Origin: Semisulcospira habei | Taxonomy: Eukaryota > Mollusca > Gastropoda > Semisulcospiridae | Direction of reading: 5' to 3' | NCBI GenBank assembly: GCA_036245525.1 | Contig: BTPG01000003.1 | Location: 205,596,035-205,660,034, forward strand | DNA: 64,000 bases | Shown: piece after piece, positions 43,881-56,483 of the stretch | How positions within the stretch are numbered: the stretch's first letter is position 1 | Layout of the letters: each line of letters starts with the position of its first letter | Notes under the pieces: model-generated | Told to the model about the DNA's origin: nothing | Seen by the model: only the letters and a program-made list of their open reading frames with translations | The model's database searches: none | Made by a program: the position numbers and the translations under genes

Positions 43881-44824
43881 ACTATCAAAAATATATTACT
43901 CCCCTATTGGCTACTGGAAAGGAAAAACCGCAATAGAAAAATTACATGCGGCTGTGGGTGGTGATGTCACACTAGACCAAATAAAACAGTGGCTACAAAA
44001 ACAAGCAATTTGGCAAATATATCTTCCTGCTCCAAAAAAAATAACAAGACCTCATTTTGTAAACACTATACCTAATGACACCCATCAAATGGATCTCCTG
44101 TTCCTGCCGCATGATACAATAAAAAAGAAACGATACAAGTATGCACTAACTGTTGTTGACATAGCTTCAAGGTACAAGGAAGCCGAACCCATAACTGACA
44201 AAAATGCTGTAACAGTGGCCACTGCTTTAACAAAGATATATAGTTGTGGTCCTTTAAAATACCCTAGGCTTGTGCAAGTCGATGACGGATCTGAATTTAA
44301 AGGCGCTGTTAATCAGTTATTTGCAAAGCATGGAGTGCTAGTGCGGCGAGGCATACCGGGCATGCATAGATCACAGGCAATTGTTGAGAACTTTAACAAG
44401 CAGTTATCGGAGAGACTTTTCAGCTATCAGCATTCTAAGGAACTCATGCATGACACACGTAACACTGAGTGGGTTAAGAGATTACCGTCTGTGATAATAG
44501 CAATGAATAATGAAGGTCACCCTAAACCTGTTGATGCTATTAAATTAAAAACAATACCGTCAGGGTCAGAAATAAAAACAAAAGCACCTGACACAAGCTT
44601 GTTTACAAAACAGGTGAGATATTTGTATCATCCTGGCGAGGTCGAGAATGACGTCAGGCGCAGGGCAACTGATCCAATTTGGTCTACGTCTGTCCACAAT
44701 ATTAAAAAAAATAGTTCCTTCCTCTAATGCATCGATTTATTATCTGTATGAGCCTGCGCCTCAGAGGGCATTTGTTAGAGAAGAATGACAAATTATTCCC
44801 CCAGACACTGTTACACATTTTTAA
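43861..44824 (+). pseudogene. Retroviral-type integrase of the Polinton-like element, C-terminus broken
   Basis: The start is probably MADIGNKLSK at 43861 (an upstream ATG at 43849 is possible). The rve catalytic core shows the acidic triad: Asp in HQMDLLFLP, Asp in VQVDDGSEFKG and Glu in QAIVENFNK, with 34 residues between the last two. The core is followed by a KQVRYLYHPGEVE and RRRATDPIWS C-terminal region usual for Polinton integrases. A frameshift at the A-run 44703-44710 ends the long frame. Coding continues in the +1 frame with an in-frame TGA at 44786-44788 to TAA 44822-44824. The enzyme would insert the element into DNA. The catalytic core is intact, the tail is not. Confidence 0.8.
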
Positions 44825-45628
44825 CCATTTCATCAACTAATTCATCGATTAGTTCATCAGCTATTTCTTCAGATAACTTAAGCGCATAATGTCCAGGTGC
44901 ATAAGCCTTTTCCTTGGTGTGAAACACTTGTTTTGTGTCCCCTACTGCTAGAGACTTTTTATGTGTTTGGATCATTTCAATATTGTGTCTATTTGATCTC
45001 AGTGTCTTGTTTGGATAATCAGGCATCAGTTGTCCATCTAATACTTGCTTATAATGTTCATGTCGAATGTCTTTATTTTTTATCGCTGTTTTTTTATACC
45101 TTTGGCTTTCGACTGACTGCCCTTCTGGTGCAGTATAGAATACATTTTTGATCTCAGTCCAACGTACTCAACTATCGGCACACCATTTAGTTCATCTTTA
45201 AATTTCCCAGGCACTTTTTTGTTTTGTGTGCTAAACAGCGGGTGATCCTTAGGGTAGTCAGACGTGTCATACATATGCAGTTCTGTTTTCATGTCTTCAT
45301 AAAAGTCTTCAGTAGGCACGTCTATGATCATAGAGTCAGTGTCAGTGTATAGCAGACGGCACTCAGGATACTTTGGTTTAAAGTAATCATAGTAAAATTC
45401 AAGCATCAGCAATTTTGATAACTCGAGTATTACCATACCAATGACAGTTTGACAATCTTTTTTTTTTTGAGTGACACTGCATACAATGATGAATGAATCT
45501 CTTTGTACCCTGTGTACTGTAGCTTACCTGTAAGTTTAATTCCACCCGATTCAGTTGTGACCAGTCTCACATCTTTGCGGTGATGAGGATTTTCCATCGT
45601 CTTACCAAAACAGGCATTGTTCATAAGC
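44811..45628 (-). pseudogene. Polinton DNA polymerase B, C-terminal part
   Basis: The C-terminal third of PolB, separated from the rest by the 7.5-kb TTAA insertion. It opens with motif B (LMNNACFGKTMENP). A shift at a poly(T) run near 45460-45470 leads to EFYYDYFKPKYPECR and the catalytic motif C LLYTDTDSMIIDVP, then FKDELNGVPIVEYVGLRSKM. A further shift at an A7 run near 45090-45100 leads to the tail (MPDYPNKTLRSNRHNIEM) ending at 44811, converging on the integrase end. The catalytic Asp residues of YTDTDS are intact, but the gene cannot be expressed as one protein. Confidence 0.85.
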
Positions 45629-45632
45629 TTAA
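45629..45632. other. TTAA target-site duplication, left
   Basis: Left TTAA of the insertion in PolB. The matching TTAA is at 53088-53091. Removing the insert and one TTAA restores the codons of PolB motif B (FFK then LMNNACFGK). Confidence 0.9.
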
Positions 45633-46032
45633 AGGTCCGGGTTCAGCAATTAGTCAGTAGAGGACATCGAAAAAAAAATTTCAAAGTCCCTACCTGACAC
45701 AGAAAGTGCAACCCTGATAGGGCCCCGTGTGATAGGATCCCCGAGCACGCACGTTACTATAGCTGCTGTAGAGTGTCAGACGTCCTTGACGGCTGTCACA
45801 GTTCACGAAAACAGGTATACACCATCCAGCTGCCTAAGGTCACTTCCAGTTGCATCTGTCCATGCGCGGTAACATCCAATTCCCGTGCAACTACGACTGA
45901 AAAATATCCAACTTTCATTTTGCCGCACTGGTGAAGCCTGCACCGAGCCGCGACGTCCAGAGCGTCCAAAAAAGGTCCAGCGAATGGTGGCGGTAAGTCC
46001 AACATGATATGGTGTGGTCTTTTCACTTTTTG
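45633..46032 (+). repeat. Left terminal inverted repeat of the TTAA transposon
   Basis: Aligns with the reverse complement of 52681-53087. Similarity weakens beyond about 46032. Confidence 0.8.
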
Positions 46033-46699
46033 TGGTACAAATATTACTTTTGTTGGTAAGTATATTTCCAACAACAACAAACACCTATGCGCGTGTAGCT
46101 GACGTCGTGTTTACAAAGGGAAGGTACTCGTAAATATGTATTATCAGGGGACACCACTCTAATGACCACTTCCTTGTCAACAACAAGAAGCCCTAGCGAT
46201 CGTAATGTTATGTGTGTTCTGGTGTACAGGACACTAATTTCGGGGGAAATGATGACTGAGGAAATAACAGCAGACGACAGTGGTGAGAAGTAGGCAGAAT
46301 ACATCGATGAACAAGACGAAGAATAGATTGGAAATCTTAGCCTCACTGTTCGTCTCTTCTGTAGTTACTATATATACGTCACTATAGTAACAGCCTGAAA
46401 CTTTGTTTTTAAATTTTCTCTCCTTTATAAATAAGTGTAATAGTTTCTGGGCAATTTTCTATTACACATATTTGTGTTATATACATAATGAAATATGCGA
46501 TATATTCTGAGCTCTGGTCTGATGTACATTTAGAAGTTTCCACTTTTAGTTGCGATTTGTTTTGGGGGTTCGTGGTGGTTGTCAAGTTTTTGTGTAAATA
46601 TCTTCAGAACGCCACGCCATTTTCTAGTACAAGACCCGTGTGTGCATTACATAACTATACAAATACCAGTCATTTGATTCTTTTTCAGTGCCACACCAA

Positions 46700-46856
46700 A
46701 TGAGCTCACAGAGCAGCAAGCAGCTAATGTGTTATTTCTGTGGATACATTTGTGAAGCTAGTACAAAGTGAAGGTGCATCAGTAATGGAACAACGCCCAA
46801 TCTCATCACAATACATAACAGATAATCGCAGTGGCAAGGTAAGTTGTGAACCTAAA

Positions 46857-46923
<67 letters not shown>

Positions 46924-49350
46924 CTTGGGACAAAATGTACAGCTGGCTTATATTTAGAACAAAATATACAGCTGTCTGAATAGAATTAAATATACAGCTG
47001 TCTGAATAAAAAACAAAATATTCCTGCAGTTGTCTGAACACAGACAAAATGTTCAGCTGTCTGAATGAAAACAAATGTACAGCTGCTCGCTGTATGAAAA
47101 CAACATCAGCAATTGTCTGGATGAGAATATAATCAACAGGTCTAGGTAAGGATAAAATAATTATACCACTATAATCAACCTAAAATATATTTGTTCACAA
47201 AATAACAGCACATTTCAGTGTGATGAAATAGAGCAATACATGTATGTGCATAATTCATTATGAAACTCACAATCAGGTATATAAGTGGTCTATTGTAAGT
47301 TGGCTTGCCACTGATACAATGTATTTCTCATATTTTCCTGAAACCACAAGCTGATGAACAGGAGAAATATGAGTGACAAAAACTTATACTATCATTCTTG
47401 TATACCAAAATATTTTATTGCTAGTTTTTCTGTGAATCATGTAAATACATGTATGTATATATTGCTCCATATCATAACACTAAAATGTGCTGCTATTTTG
47501 TGACTAAGCCATTTTTAGAAAGCCACACGTACATGCGTATGTGCACACATGCCTATTTTCTGTATTTATTTCTTTTTCAACAGGTTTTGTCCATCCATGA
47601 CTGTGTTTATGGTTTGTTTCTAGACAGCAGGGCTGCCACAAGGTCAGGTGACTTGAAACTGGTGAATGCACAGACTGGCATCGAGTTTCTGAAGACAGCA
47701 AGACCTGTCCGATAAGTTGTCACCGACAGAGTTCTACTGTAGTCTCCTGCTACTTTCAGGTAATTATCAGTTTGGTGGCATTTGATTTTGAAGTATGGTA
47801 CACCCGTGCGCTTGCACAAAATCATTTTTGTTTGTAAAAGTGTTATCACATCACACATAAAGTAGCTTATAGTGTCCTGGAAATATTGCTGTCACAACAC
47901 TAAGTTATGATTTACATATGACTGCTACCTCCACACTGTAAGTATATTTACAAGTTGACAGTAAACATTATTATCATGGTGCCATGGTGGTTTTTCTCCC
48001 AAGTCTTCATAACAGCTAGTGCTAGCTACCGGTCAGTTTGCCACTCTGTAATGCATGTATCTTTTTTCCAGTATGAAATAGATTTGTATATTATTACTGA
48101 CTTGATCGCAGCCACTGAAACTTCTGGATCATTACTTTGATGTGTGGCACAAAGGCAAGCGAATTGCATAAAAGGTTTGAGTTGAGCTGTGTGTTTACAT
48201 GGAGGATTATATCCTTGAGTGTATGCAGAACAAAAACACACGAAACTGTCCTGTCATCGAAATAACCTACTCAGTATAAACTGCTGCTGGTACATTTTCA
48301 CTTTTGTGCTTTTTTTACTTTCAGGTTTTGCTTTATCTATTATATTGGCCATCTGTTTTCAGTTTCTTTGCTGCTGCCAAAGGCTAAACACCACTTGAAA
48401 CAAGGGATAAAGCCTGTTATCAACCATCACCACACATTACGAGTGTCCTTGCCAGGCATGATCAAGGTATCATGTCTTATTTATGCACTTATTTTGACTT
48501 AGAGTTTAGATATGTTTCAGTCTCATCATTGAGTGTTTTGAGTGTTAGTCAAGGAGATGTATCTATGTGGCTGAAAATGAAATGGCCCCCCCAAAAACTT
48601 TCATTGGCTACAAAGGCTACACAATGCGCAACAGGCTTACCATCCTTGACTTCAACCACCAAGTATGCAAGCAGTATACCAAGATTAGCAACAGGCACTC
48701 TGTGGCATACCAGGTAGCACAGCAGAAATATGCATAGTACATGTATGTTACACACTTGTGCAATTTCTGGTACAAGTGCAGTATTGTACATGTCATTTTC
48801 AGTATCATTACAGTACATGTATTTGTAGAAATATACTATTTAGGATTGTGACACTGACCATGAAAACTAATTCTTTCTTATGGCAAGTCAGGTGCAGAAT
48901 TCCTGTTCATGTGCACTGTTTACAGTATGTAGTTATAACAAGGATGAAAAATGAAAGCAGACATGTATGCAATTTATGAAGAAGAATGTCCAAATGTATT
49001 GAAAACAAAAAATGTCCAACATTTTGCTTTTACATTCAACTTTAATACTTTCTTGTATAGAGAGTACAAAGTGCACAATATGGAGTATATATTACATGCA
49101 TGTGTCCATTTATTCATGTCCCAACTACTTGTACAAACAGATGTAAACAATCTCCATGACAGAAAGTAAATTTTAAAAGTTAATGAAAATGTTCTCTTCA
49201 TTCTGTTTTTTCTCATCAAGGAATGTGCTCCGTGGCCTTGTATCCCCAATGCCTCACTGATGAGAAGCTCTCCAGTTTGTTACATTACCTATGCAGTACA
49301 GATGACAAGATTGAGCGACGAGTGGATGTGGTTTTTCAGCAGAAGTAAAG
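46700..49350 (+). pseudogene. Possible decayed transposase exons
   Basis: Several short stretches look exonic: one starting MSSQSSKQLMCYFCGYICEA and ending at a CAAG/GTAAGT donor (46842); one after TTTTTCAACAG (47584) with IHDCVYGLFLDSRAATRSGD; one with LLLPKAKHHLKQGIKPVIN (about 48365); one with FIGYKGYTMRNRLTILDFNH ending at CCAG/GTAGC (48712); and one after TCTCATCAAG (49220) with GMCSVALYPQCLTDEKLSSL. A CxxC pair and the late NRLTILDFNH segment would suit a zinc-finger-bearing cut-and-paste transposase. The frames are broken and I cannot name the family. Confidence 0.3.
46858..46920. repeat. (GT)n microsatellite
   Basis: About 62 bp of GT units inside the TTAA transposon. Confidence 0.9.
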
Positions 49351-50445
49351 ACTTGGAGGTTGGTTTCACACACATACACAACCAGATAGTGCCCTCAGGT
49401 AGTTTAGATTGGGGCTTAGAAACTGCCATCTGATTATGGCCACCTGACAAGAGCAACAGTGTTTGCTGTTGCCAAGCCCCATATGGCTCTCATGCCACAA
49501 CTGAAAAAAATCTGTATGTAGAGTGTTGGTGATGTTTGATTGCTATTATAATGTGGGAATTTTATTTGCAAATGTGATGCTATAATTTTTGACGCTGCAA
49601 AATTTGACTTCGGTCTGCTTCTTACAAATATCTAGAAAAGTTGGTTCTTCTGTTAACTCGATCAGCTGGATCAAATTCAGTAGTTCTTGTTGTCCATTAT
49701 TATTAGATGATTCCCACACAAACAGTAGGCCGGATTGTCTTCACTGGTCACGCGCTGATAAGGTGTCGCCTCTACTCCCACATTCGATATGGTCACCAGG
49801 GGCTGCTCATCGGTTGAGTGCATCTTTAGTCTCCCCCAGGGAAAAGTTGGTTATGTTGGCCTGAAAACATATTCATATAATATCATGTTACCAAGCAGCA
49901 TTGCAAAGCTACAATGTCTTTTATTATTAGAACAAAACTGTATAAATCGTTTGACCATCACCGAGACAAAGAAATTGTTTGTAAAAGTTATTTTGCAAAT
50001 CTGTCTTGTATGGAGTTTATTGATTACACTGGCTGTGATTGATTCATTACGGTTGGTTTCATGTTGAGTAGATTATACTGGCTGATACCCGGTAGCCAAG
50101 TAAACTCATCTAGAACAGTGTTTGCAGTACATCTTCACATGTACTAACTGACCTTTGTTCTTGTCTTGCAGCTGCCTGCTGAGAGCAAGTTGGGGCACAC
50201 TGCACTGCATCAGGCTGTTTGCTGTTCCAAAGTTTCTGTGTGACATTGCTGCTAACGCCCCTGCAGTTTGGTGACATGTTTGACACTGGCCAGTCTGTTG
50301 TCTCTTCACTGGTTGGACCTGTCCATGAAGGCTGTCTGTCTGCTGTGGAATCATGGCAATATTAGCATTTTGGTGGATAGCAAAATTTAGCATATGATGA
50401 TAGAACTATATTGCCATATGTAACATTACATTAGGAAATCGTTGC

Positions 50446-50545
<100 letters not shown>

Positions 50546-50813
50546 TGCATGTGTACCCGCCCCCTCCAGCCCCCCCCCCCCCCCTCTCCCTCACTTACCA
50601 AAACACAGTGACCAAGTTTGAATGACAGCATCATAAGCAAAATATACCATGCATATAATTCAATGACATCACTGAAATTGTTTCTTTATAATTAAAATGG
50701 TTGTCTCTGTTCTGTTTGTGTTTTTGCCTCATGTATTATTACAGTTATATATGGTGCAGGAAGTAAAAGTGCACATGTATGTTGTTCTGTAGAGAAGAAC
50801 CCTATGAGGAAAG

Positions 50814-50906
50814 AACGTCGCTTAGAAATGACAGTTACAACACAATTTATTACTAGATAATATGAATAAAATTGTGTTGTAGCTGTCTTTTCTAAGCGTC
50901 TTTCTT
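50814..50906. repeat. Inverted repeat inside the TTAA transposon
   Basis: Arms CGCTTAGAAATGACAG...ACAACACAATTTA and TAAATTGTGTTGTAGCTGTC...TAAGCG, about 32 bp each, flank a 15-20 bp spacer. A small nested MITE. Confidence 0.65.
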
Positions 50907-52234
50907 TTTTTCGTTGAGTTCGTCTCTGCATTACACACGCTTCGCAGTCACCATTTTGATCTGGACTATGTGGTTCTGTAGGGTACATAGACTACTTGGT
51001 CTTGTTGAGGATAGACATACTCATTTCATAAAAAAAAATCAGCTGTATTTTTAGGAATTATGACAATCATGGTAATTGTGTTTTATTTATGTATACACTT
51101 ATTGATGTAAACCTGCCTGTCCCGGATTGGCCTCCGCAGCCACGAAAATGCCTGCAGACGACGTGGGCAAGCCCTATAGAATCTTCGTTCGTGAAGTCAA
51201 GCCAAGAGACACTTATTGATGTACTTGACGATTTTGGTAAACTCATAAGAGAAGCCTCACAATGAAAGGCATTTTTAACAGTTTCACTCAGTACAGATAT
51301 AAACAAATAAACCATACGTTGAAGTGTATTTGAAAACAATGTTTTTGTCACAAAATGAAGATCAAGTGAGATATACCTCTTGCTGTTGTGAACTGATATA
51401 TTTTCTTGATATTTATTTTTGCGGGTTGAGTCATTTCAGTTTTCTGATAGAGAACATTGCTATATGGAGTAATCAGAAATAAATCCCACATGGTTTGCTG
51501 TCAGTGCAAACATAGATAAACTATGAATGAAATATATTGTGGTTAGAATACCAATTACATAATATATATATATCTGTTTCCTAACATTTATTTCATATCT
51601 CATAACCATAGCAGGAGGTGAAAGAAACCTAATGCTCCAGCCGAAGGGGTGCATGCCTGCATGATGCCAGCTTGCTTTCATCTGCTTCCTAAAGTCAATC
51701 GGGCAGGGGGGGGGGGGGAAGAATTCGCACAACCCCCCAAAAATGGAAAAATTAGTAACATTTAAATTAATTTGGGTCGAGGGCATAAACAGACATAATT
51801 ATATGGTCTTGTCAAAAAAATGTATACATTATTGGTATGGCGAATGCCGGAACCATCTGCTGCGGCCCTGTATCTAATTATTTTGAAACTTGCCTCTCGT
51901 TTGCTCGTGCACCCTTTAGCTTGTAGTTGGTGTATCGGTGTTTGCTGTCAGGCACCTGCATGAGGTATGCATTGGGCAGGGTGCATTGCGTGTGCATAGA
52001 CAGCAGTTGGTCTGGTGAGAAAATATTATCACTGAACTCATCAAGTTTGCAGACGGTAATTATCTTTTGTGATACAAAAAAAAAAAAAAAAAAAAAAAAA
52101 AAAACAAGATGAGAAGTAAACGACAAAGCAAAATATTACCTAGTGCTTAGATTCTTATAATGGAATCAAATTTTATGTCCGTGTAACACACACGAACAGG
52201 CACAATCACATCAATGGGTGACCGTCTTCACTCC

Positions 52235-52400
52235 TAGAAGCTGATTCAGCTTTTCAAAATCCCGAAAAGCTGAATTTCAGCTGTTTGGTTCAGACAGAAC
52301 AGGCCTTCAGCCAGCCTGTTCCAAATGCAAAAGTCATACATTCTCATGAGCCCCTGCATCCGCAGGAGCTCATGGGAATGTATATCGCTTGCTGGCCATG
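52235..52400. repeat. Two adjacent palindromes, one family B-like
   Basis: AGCTGATTCAGCTTTTC...GAAAAGCTGAATTTCAGCT, then TACATTCTCATGAGCCCCTG...CAGGAGCTCATGGGAATGTA. The second has the GCTCATGAG core of family B with changed flanks. Confidence 0.6.
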
Positions 52401-52680
52401 GATTTATGGGGCATATTTATGTCCCGTTTACATTCATTTCATATTCTCGCACTGTCACCCATGCACATCACATTGTTGCATGATGACCTGTAAATTATCT
52501 CCCAGGCTTTTGTGAAAAATAAAATCGTTTTGAGGTGGGCGTTTGCGCGTTGCTTAGCACGGGAGTGCTGTCCCTTACACACACATTATCTAGTAGCTTC
52601 CCTTCGTAAAAATGGCGACTACCATAAAGACTTGTTGTTTGCAAACGCTTTCGAGGAAACCTTGTTTTGGATAAATGCGA

Positions 52681-53087
52681 GGACATAAGAAATGAGAAGA
52701 CCACGATATAGCATGTTCGACGTACCGTCACCATTCCCTGGGCCATTTTTGGACGCTGTGGACGTCGCTCAGTGCTTCCCAGTACCGGCCCAGAAGTGAA
52801 AGTTGGATAGTCATCTTTCGTTGTTGTTGCACGAGAATTGTGGGTGTTACCGTGTACGGACAGATGCAACTGGAAGTGACCTTTGGCAGCTGAGTGGCGT
52901 ATACCTGTTTGCATGAACTGTGACAGCCGTCAAGGACGTCTGACACTCTACAGCAGCTATAGTAACGTGAATGTTCGGGGATCCCATCTGATGAGGCCCT
53001 GTCAGGGTTGCACTTCAAGTCAGGTCAGTAGGGACTTCGAAATTTTTTTTCGCTGTCCTCAACTGACTAATTGCTGAACCAGGACCT
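52681..53087 (-). repeat. Right terminal inverted repeat of the TTAA transposon
   Basis: Reverse complement of 45633-46032, with about 80-85 percent identity by eye and indels. Confidence 0.8.
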
Positions 53088-53091
53088 TTAA
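53088..53091. other. TTAA target-site duplication, right
   Basis: Right copy of the target TTAA of the 45633-53087 transposon. Confidence 0.9.
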
Positions 53092-55697
53092 AGAAGTCTT
53101 TGTCAAATGCAGTGTTGCCATCTCTCGCACGCAATGTTGTGTTCTTCATTGTGTAATCTTTCATGAAAGCACTCTGATCAAATTGAATGCCTCTGTGAAC
53201 TTTCTTTAGTATTAACCCATGTCTGATGTAAAACTGCAGTAAGCGATAGTGGTAAACGTAGTTGAATTTGTCATTCAAATTTGGCACAAGTTTGGTGTCT
53301 TCTTTTTTCCCTGTCATACTCATTTTCTCAACAGCCAATGGATATTCATTATGCAGTAGATGGTGTGGGTACTCCAGGTCTACTTCAAAGATCCAACCCT
53401 TCGCGTTGTTTCGGTCATGACTCATAATATAGTTTGTTAACTGTGTTATGTCATACTGTGACAAATCATAGGGATAAAAGTTTTTCAAGGGCAATAACTC
53501 ACACATTGCAAATCCATAATGTTATTAGCATCCAAGTACGTAATGAATGACCTTGACCTTGAGGGGTCAAACCCCAGGCCATCCAGATATTTGTTGTTGG
53601 CTTTGGAATAATTGTTCGCTGCAATACTAATCCCTCCCCTCAATCCACGTTCCACCATTTCACCCATCGTACGATCCGACAACAGGTCTATAGATATCTT
53701 GCTGGATTTCAAAAATGCATCCCATGTCATGCCAGGACTAGTTATGTAGCAAGCAGGGTCAAGACTGTAGTGTAACAAACCCTTTTCACGATAACTTTCA
53801 AATACGTCTGCTAGCAAGCAAACGTCAGCTTTCAAGTACTGGTCATGGTAGTCACCAATCATTTGACACCCTAGTTTACCCCATGCATCAAGTGCGCACT
53901 GGTAATCAGAGTCAGAAATACCTTTACCATTTAGTGTAGAATAAAATTTCTCTTTTGGAGGCAGTCTTGTTTCCTCAAACACAACCCAGTCACTGATGTA
54001 CTCATACGGATACACACCTTTCTTAATCAAGTCTGGTTCAAAATATTTACTTGTTATTGGATACTCAGTCAGTCCATCTGCAAGACTAGCAAGCCCTAAA
54101 GACAGATGTTGCATGGAGTCATAAAATGCTAATTTGTTGTCCAGCCTAAAAGTCAAGTATTTCTCAGTTGTCTGGGCAATACAACTAATTTTTTTGTAAG
54201 ACTCATCCACAGCCTGCATGATAATATGTGAATCATACCCTTTAAGATTATCGAAAAAGATAGGCAGTTTGTATTTTTCAGGAACTATTTTTAATTTCAA
54301 GTTACAATAACCATTGGCAGCACCTCTGTAACGTCCAGTTATGTGGTCATGTTCACGAACTTTATCACTGTTCAGAAGTTGATCACAATATCCTAAAGGT
54401 TGTTCACAAATCCAACACATCACTCCTGTATCAAAATTCTGTTTGTCTTCTTCTGTCATCAACAAAGGCATCTGACAGTTTTCCAAATAATATACTACCT
54501 GACTATACAGTTGTCTCATTTCTGTTAAAAACTCAGCTGCTGCATTTTCCCCTCTGTAGATAACAGGTTCTGTATGCTGACCGTCAGACCTAACAAGAAT
54601 ATATCCAAAAGAACACACCACTTGATCACTCAACTTTATTGTCTTTGGTAATGATTCTGGAACAGGACCCTCATATGGCACAACCAGTGATTCAAAATCA
54701 GCATACACTACAAATGGCAGCTTTTGCTGATTAACATAGTTCTTGAAATAAACCTTGCTACCAGGATTTGGATACCTAAGTATTGTTTGAATGTCATCAG
54801 CTGACCTACAGTGCAGGGTATGTTTATGTGCCACTTTTATGGAAGAGAACCTTTGTAAGCATCTCTTACATACTTCCTGTTTGCCATTGTGTTTTGATAC
54901 ATGGTTGTGAATTAGTCGTGACATACTCCTAATAATTGTGTAGTGAAAGTTATCACCAAAGCTTATTAGTAACATGTCAACATGCTTATTTTCTGACTGA
55001 CCGTAGGTGGGGGCAATTGGTGACACTCTAATTGGCTGTAACTTGTTCTCAGACTCATTATCCCATACATACACATTCACAGATATCCCAGGATTTAGTT
55101 TTTCAAACAGATCTATATCCTCCACCTTAACAGGAAAATCTATGCCACTGAAGTTGAGTTCATTTACAAATTTGGTATAGTTAGATACACGTTCAGGTTT
55201 TGTTTTTACAAAATGCAGTTTGGCAAGCACACACCATATGAAACAGAAATTATCTTTGTTCTGAACATTGACGACAGCCTTTTTGTCTGCAACCTCAGTT
55301 GGCAGTGGCAACCATGATTTGCCTAAAATAGGATGGTATCTTGACTGCTTCAGTTGCAGTTCATGTACACGGCCTTCGTGACAAGCAGATCCCTGCATTT
55401 TTCCTCTGTCAATTGCTTCAAGGAAGTCAGGCAACAGTCTTTCTCTAAACACTTTTTCCAATTCCCTTCTTGAATTAACTGTGTGGTGTCTTTCGAGATA
55501 TACGAAACAATCACTTCACCATCTACCCTGGTAAATTCTATTTTAGCAACAATCTGAATCTTTACACTACCAGAAAGAAGATTATTTTGTATGACCAAAA
55601 AAGACCTTTCTATCGATTCATAGACACTGTAAGTGTTGGATATAGGCAAGTCTGTTGTGTGAAACACGTTTCTTAAGCTTTGGGCATTGTCCGTCAT
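53092..55697 (-). pseudogene. Polinton DNA polymerase B, N-terminal and exonuclease part
   Basis: The start is ATG at 55695-55697 after GTCAAATAAAA (MTDNAQSLRNVFHTTD). A shift near 55460 leads into the 658-codon frame. Features in order, numbered in that frame: a C-x2-C zinc-finger-like pair (about 198-220), ExoI YADFES (about 253), an HNH-like block CWICEQPL...REHDHITGRYRG (about 349-378), ExoII NLKGYDSH (about 402), ExoIII DYHDQYLKADVCLLADVF (about 552), and motif A YLDANNI near the end. A one-base deletion in motif A (about 53515) shifts coding into 53015-53506 (ELLPLKNFYPYD), which ends at DKDFFK where the TTAA transposon begins. This is a protein-primed-type family B polymerase, the replication enzyme of Polintons. 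All catalytic motifs are recognisable, but the gene is dead. Confidence 0.85.
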
Positions 55698-55817
55698 TTT
55701 TATTTGACCGACAAAATAATAAATAGGAAAAATTATACCTTTATTGTCTGTAATCTCTATAATAATAAATATTTAGTTCATTTCCCAACAAATCAACCAC
55801 TTCCCCGGTATGTGTCT

Positions 55818-56180
55818 TTAGGTCTTGTGCTCATGCTGCAGGTGTAATATCACTTTATTGACAGTAACAAATTCAATATAATCATGTTGTTTACTTAGAT
55901 GGTAGAATATGTGTAAACACATACTCTCAAACCAGTCACAGTTAGCATCATAAATTATAAAATTTTGTATATTAAGATCAACAGTCTTGTAATTATAACG
56001 TGGTGGACAATTAGAATATCCAAAAGTTACATTAAATGCCATGTATATCTTCGTTGGTGTTGAGAGTTTTATCAAAGGCTGAAACGGATGTTTAACTTGT
56101 GTTTTTAAGTCATAAAAATGCACAACACCTCTGAAGCTCTCTGTGATATCAAATGCTTGCACGATTTGTCTGTCCATCAT
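55818..56180 (-). CDS. Small Polinton-associated hypothetical protein
   Basis: An intact 120-residue frame. The ATG at 56178-56180 follows TTTTGTCCATAAAAA (minus strand), the same start motif as its neighbours. It reads MMDRQIVQAFDITESFRGVV, KIYMAFNVTFGYSNCPPRYN, NFIIYDANCDWFESMCLHIF. There is no membrane helix or known motif. It lies between PolB and the ATPase on the same strand (28-nt gap to the ATPase stop). Function unknown; the position argues for a genuine element gene. Confidence 0.55.
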   Translation of the reverse strand: MMDRQIVQAFDITESFRGVVHFYDLKTQVKHPFQPLIKLSTPTKIYMAFNVTFGYSNCPPRYNYKTVDLNIQNFIIYDANCDWFESMCLHIFYHLSKQHDYIEFVTVNKVILHLQHEHKT

Positions 56181-56208
56181 TTTTTATGGACAAAACCATA
56201 AGGCTAAA

Positions 56209-56483
56209 TTAATTCACTAGTCCATACCCTGTGGGTTGATCTGTCTTTAAAATAAGCTTTAGATGCTTAGTCAATTTCAGTTTGTTTTTCACAATGTTTC
56301 GTTCATGTTTGCTGGGGATGACATCGTTCTCTCTGAGACAGTCTTCAAAGCTGTCACGATCTTTACAGTAAAACAAACAGATAAACTTTAACTGCTCACG
56401 AAAATCTTTCAGTACAGCATTATATTTCTGAGTGAGAACCCATACACTGATGTTTGCATGTGTAACCGGACTCAGTGACTGGG
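56209..56483 (-). pseudogene. Packaging ATPase (A32/FtsK-HerA type), C-terminal end, cut by LTR
   Basis: A short minus-strand frame, about 90 codons, ending at TAA 56209-56211. It carries the conserved C-terminal region of Polinton packaging ATPases: NISVWVLTQKYNAVLKDFRE, LFYCKDRDSFEDCLRENDVI and LKTDQPTGYG. The frame stays open to 56483 and then meets the TGTAG start of the gypsy LTR. The Walker A and B parts are therefore beyond the retrotransposon, outside the window. In the family this enzyme pumps DNA into the capsid, so its presence supports the Polinton assignment strongly. Confidence 0.75.

Noticed and set aside
37989..44788. Possible TGA recoding (selenocysteine or Trp) in the Polinton genes
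   Set aside because: TGA occurs in three unrelated genes, together with TAG, TAA and several frameshifts elsewhere in the element. Decay is the better explanation.
52495..53018. Minus-strand ORFs of 96-139 codons
   Set aside because: They lie in the terminal inverted repeat of the TTAA transposon; the matching left repeat has different, shorter frames, so coding is unlikely.
53548..53566. TGACCTTGACCTTGA nuclear-receptor-like site
   Set aside because: It lies in the coding sequence of PolB (near the GFDPSRSR segment) and is explained by that.
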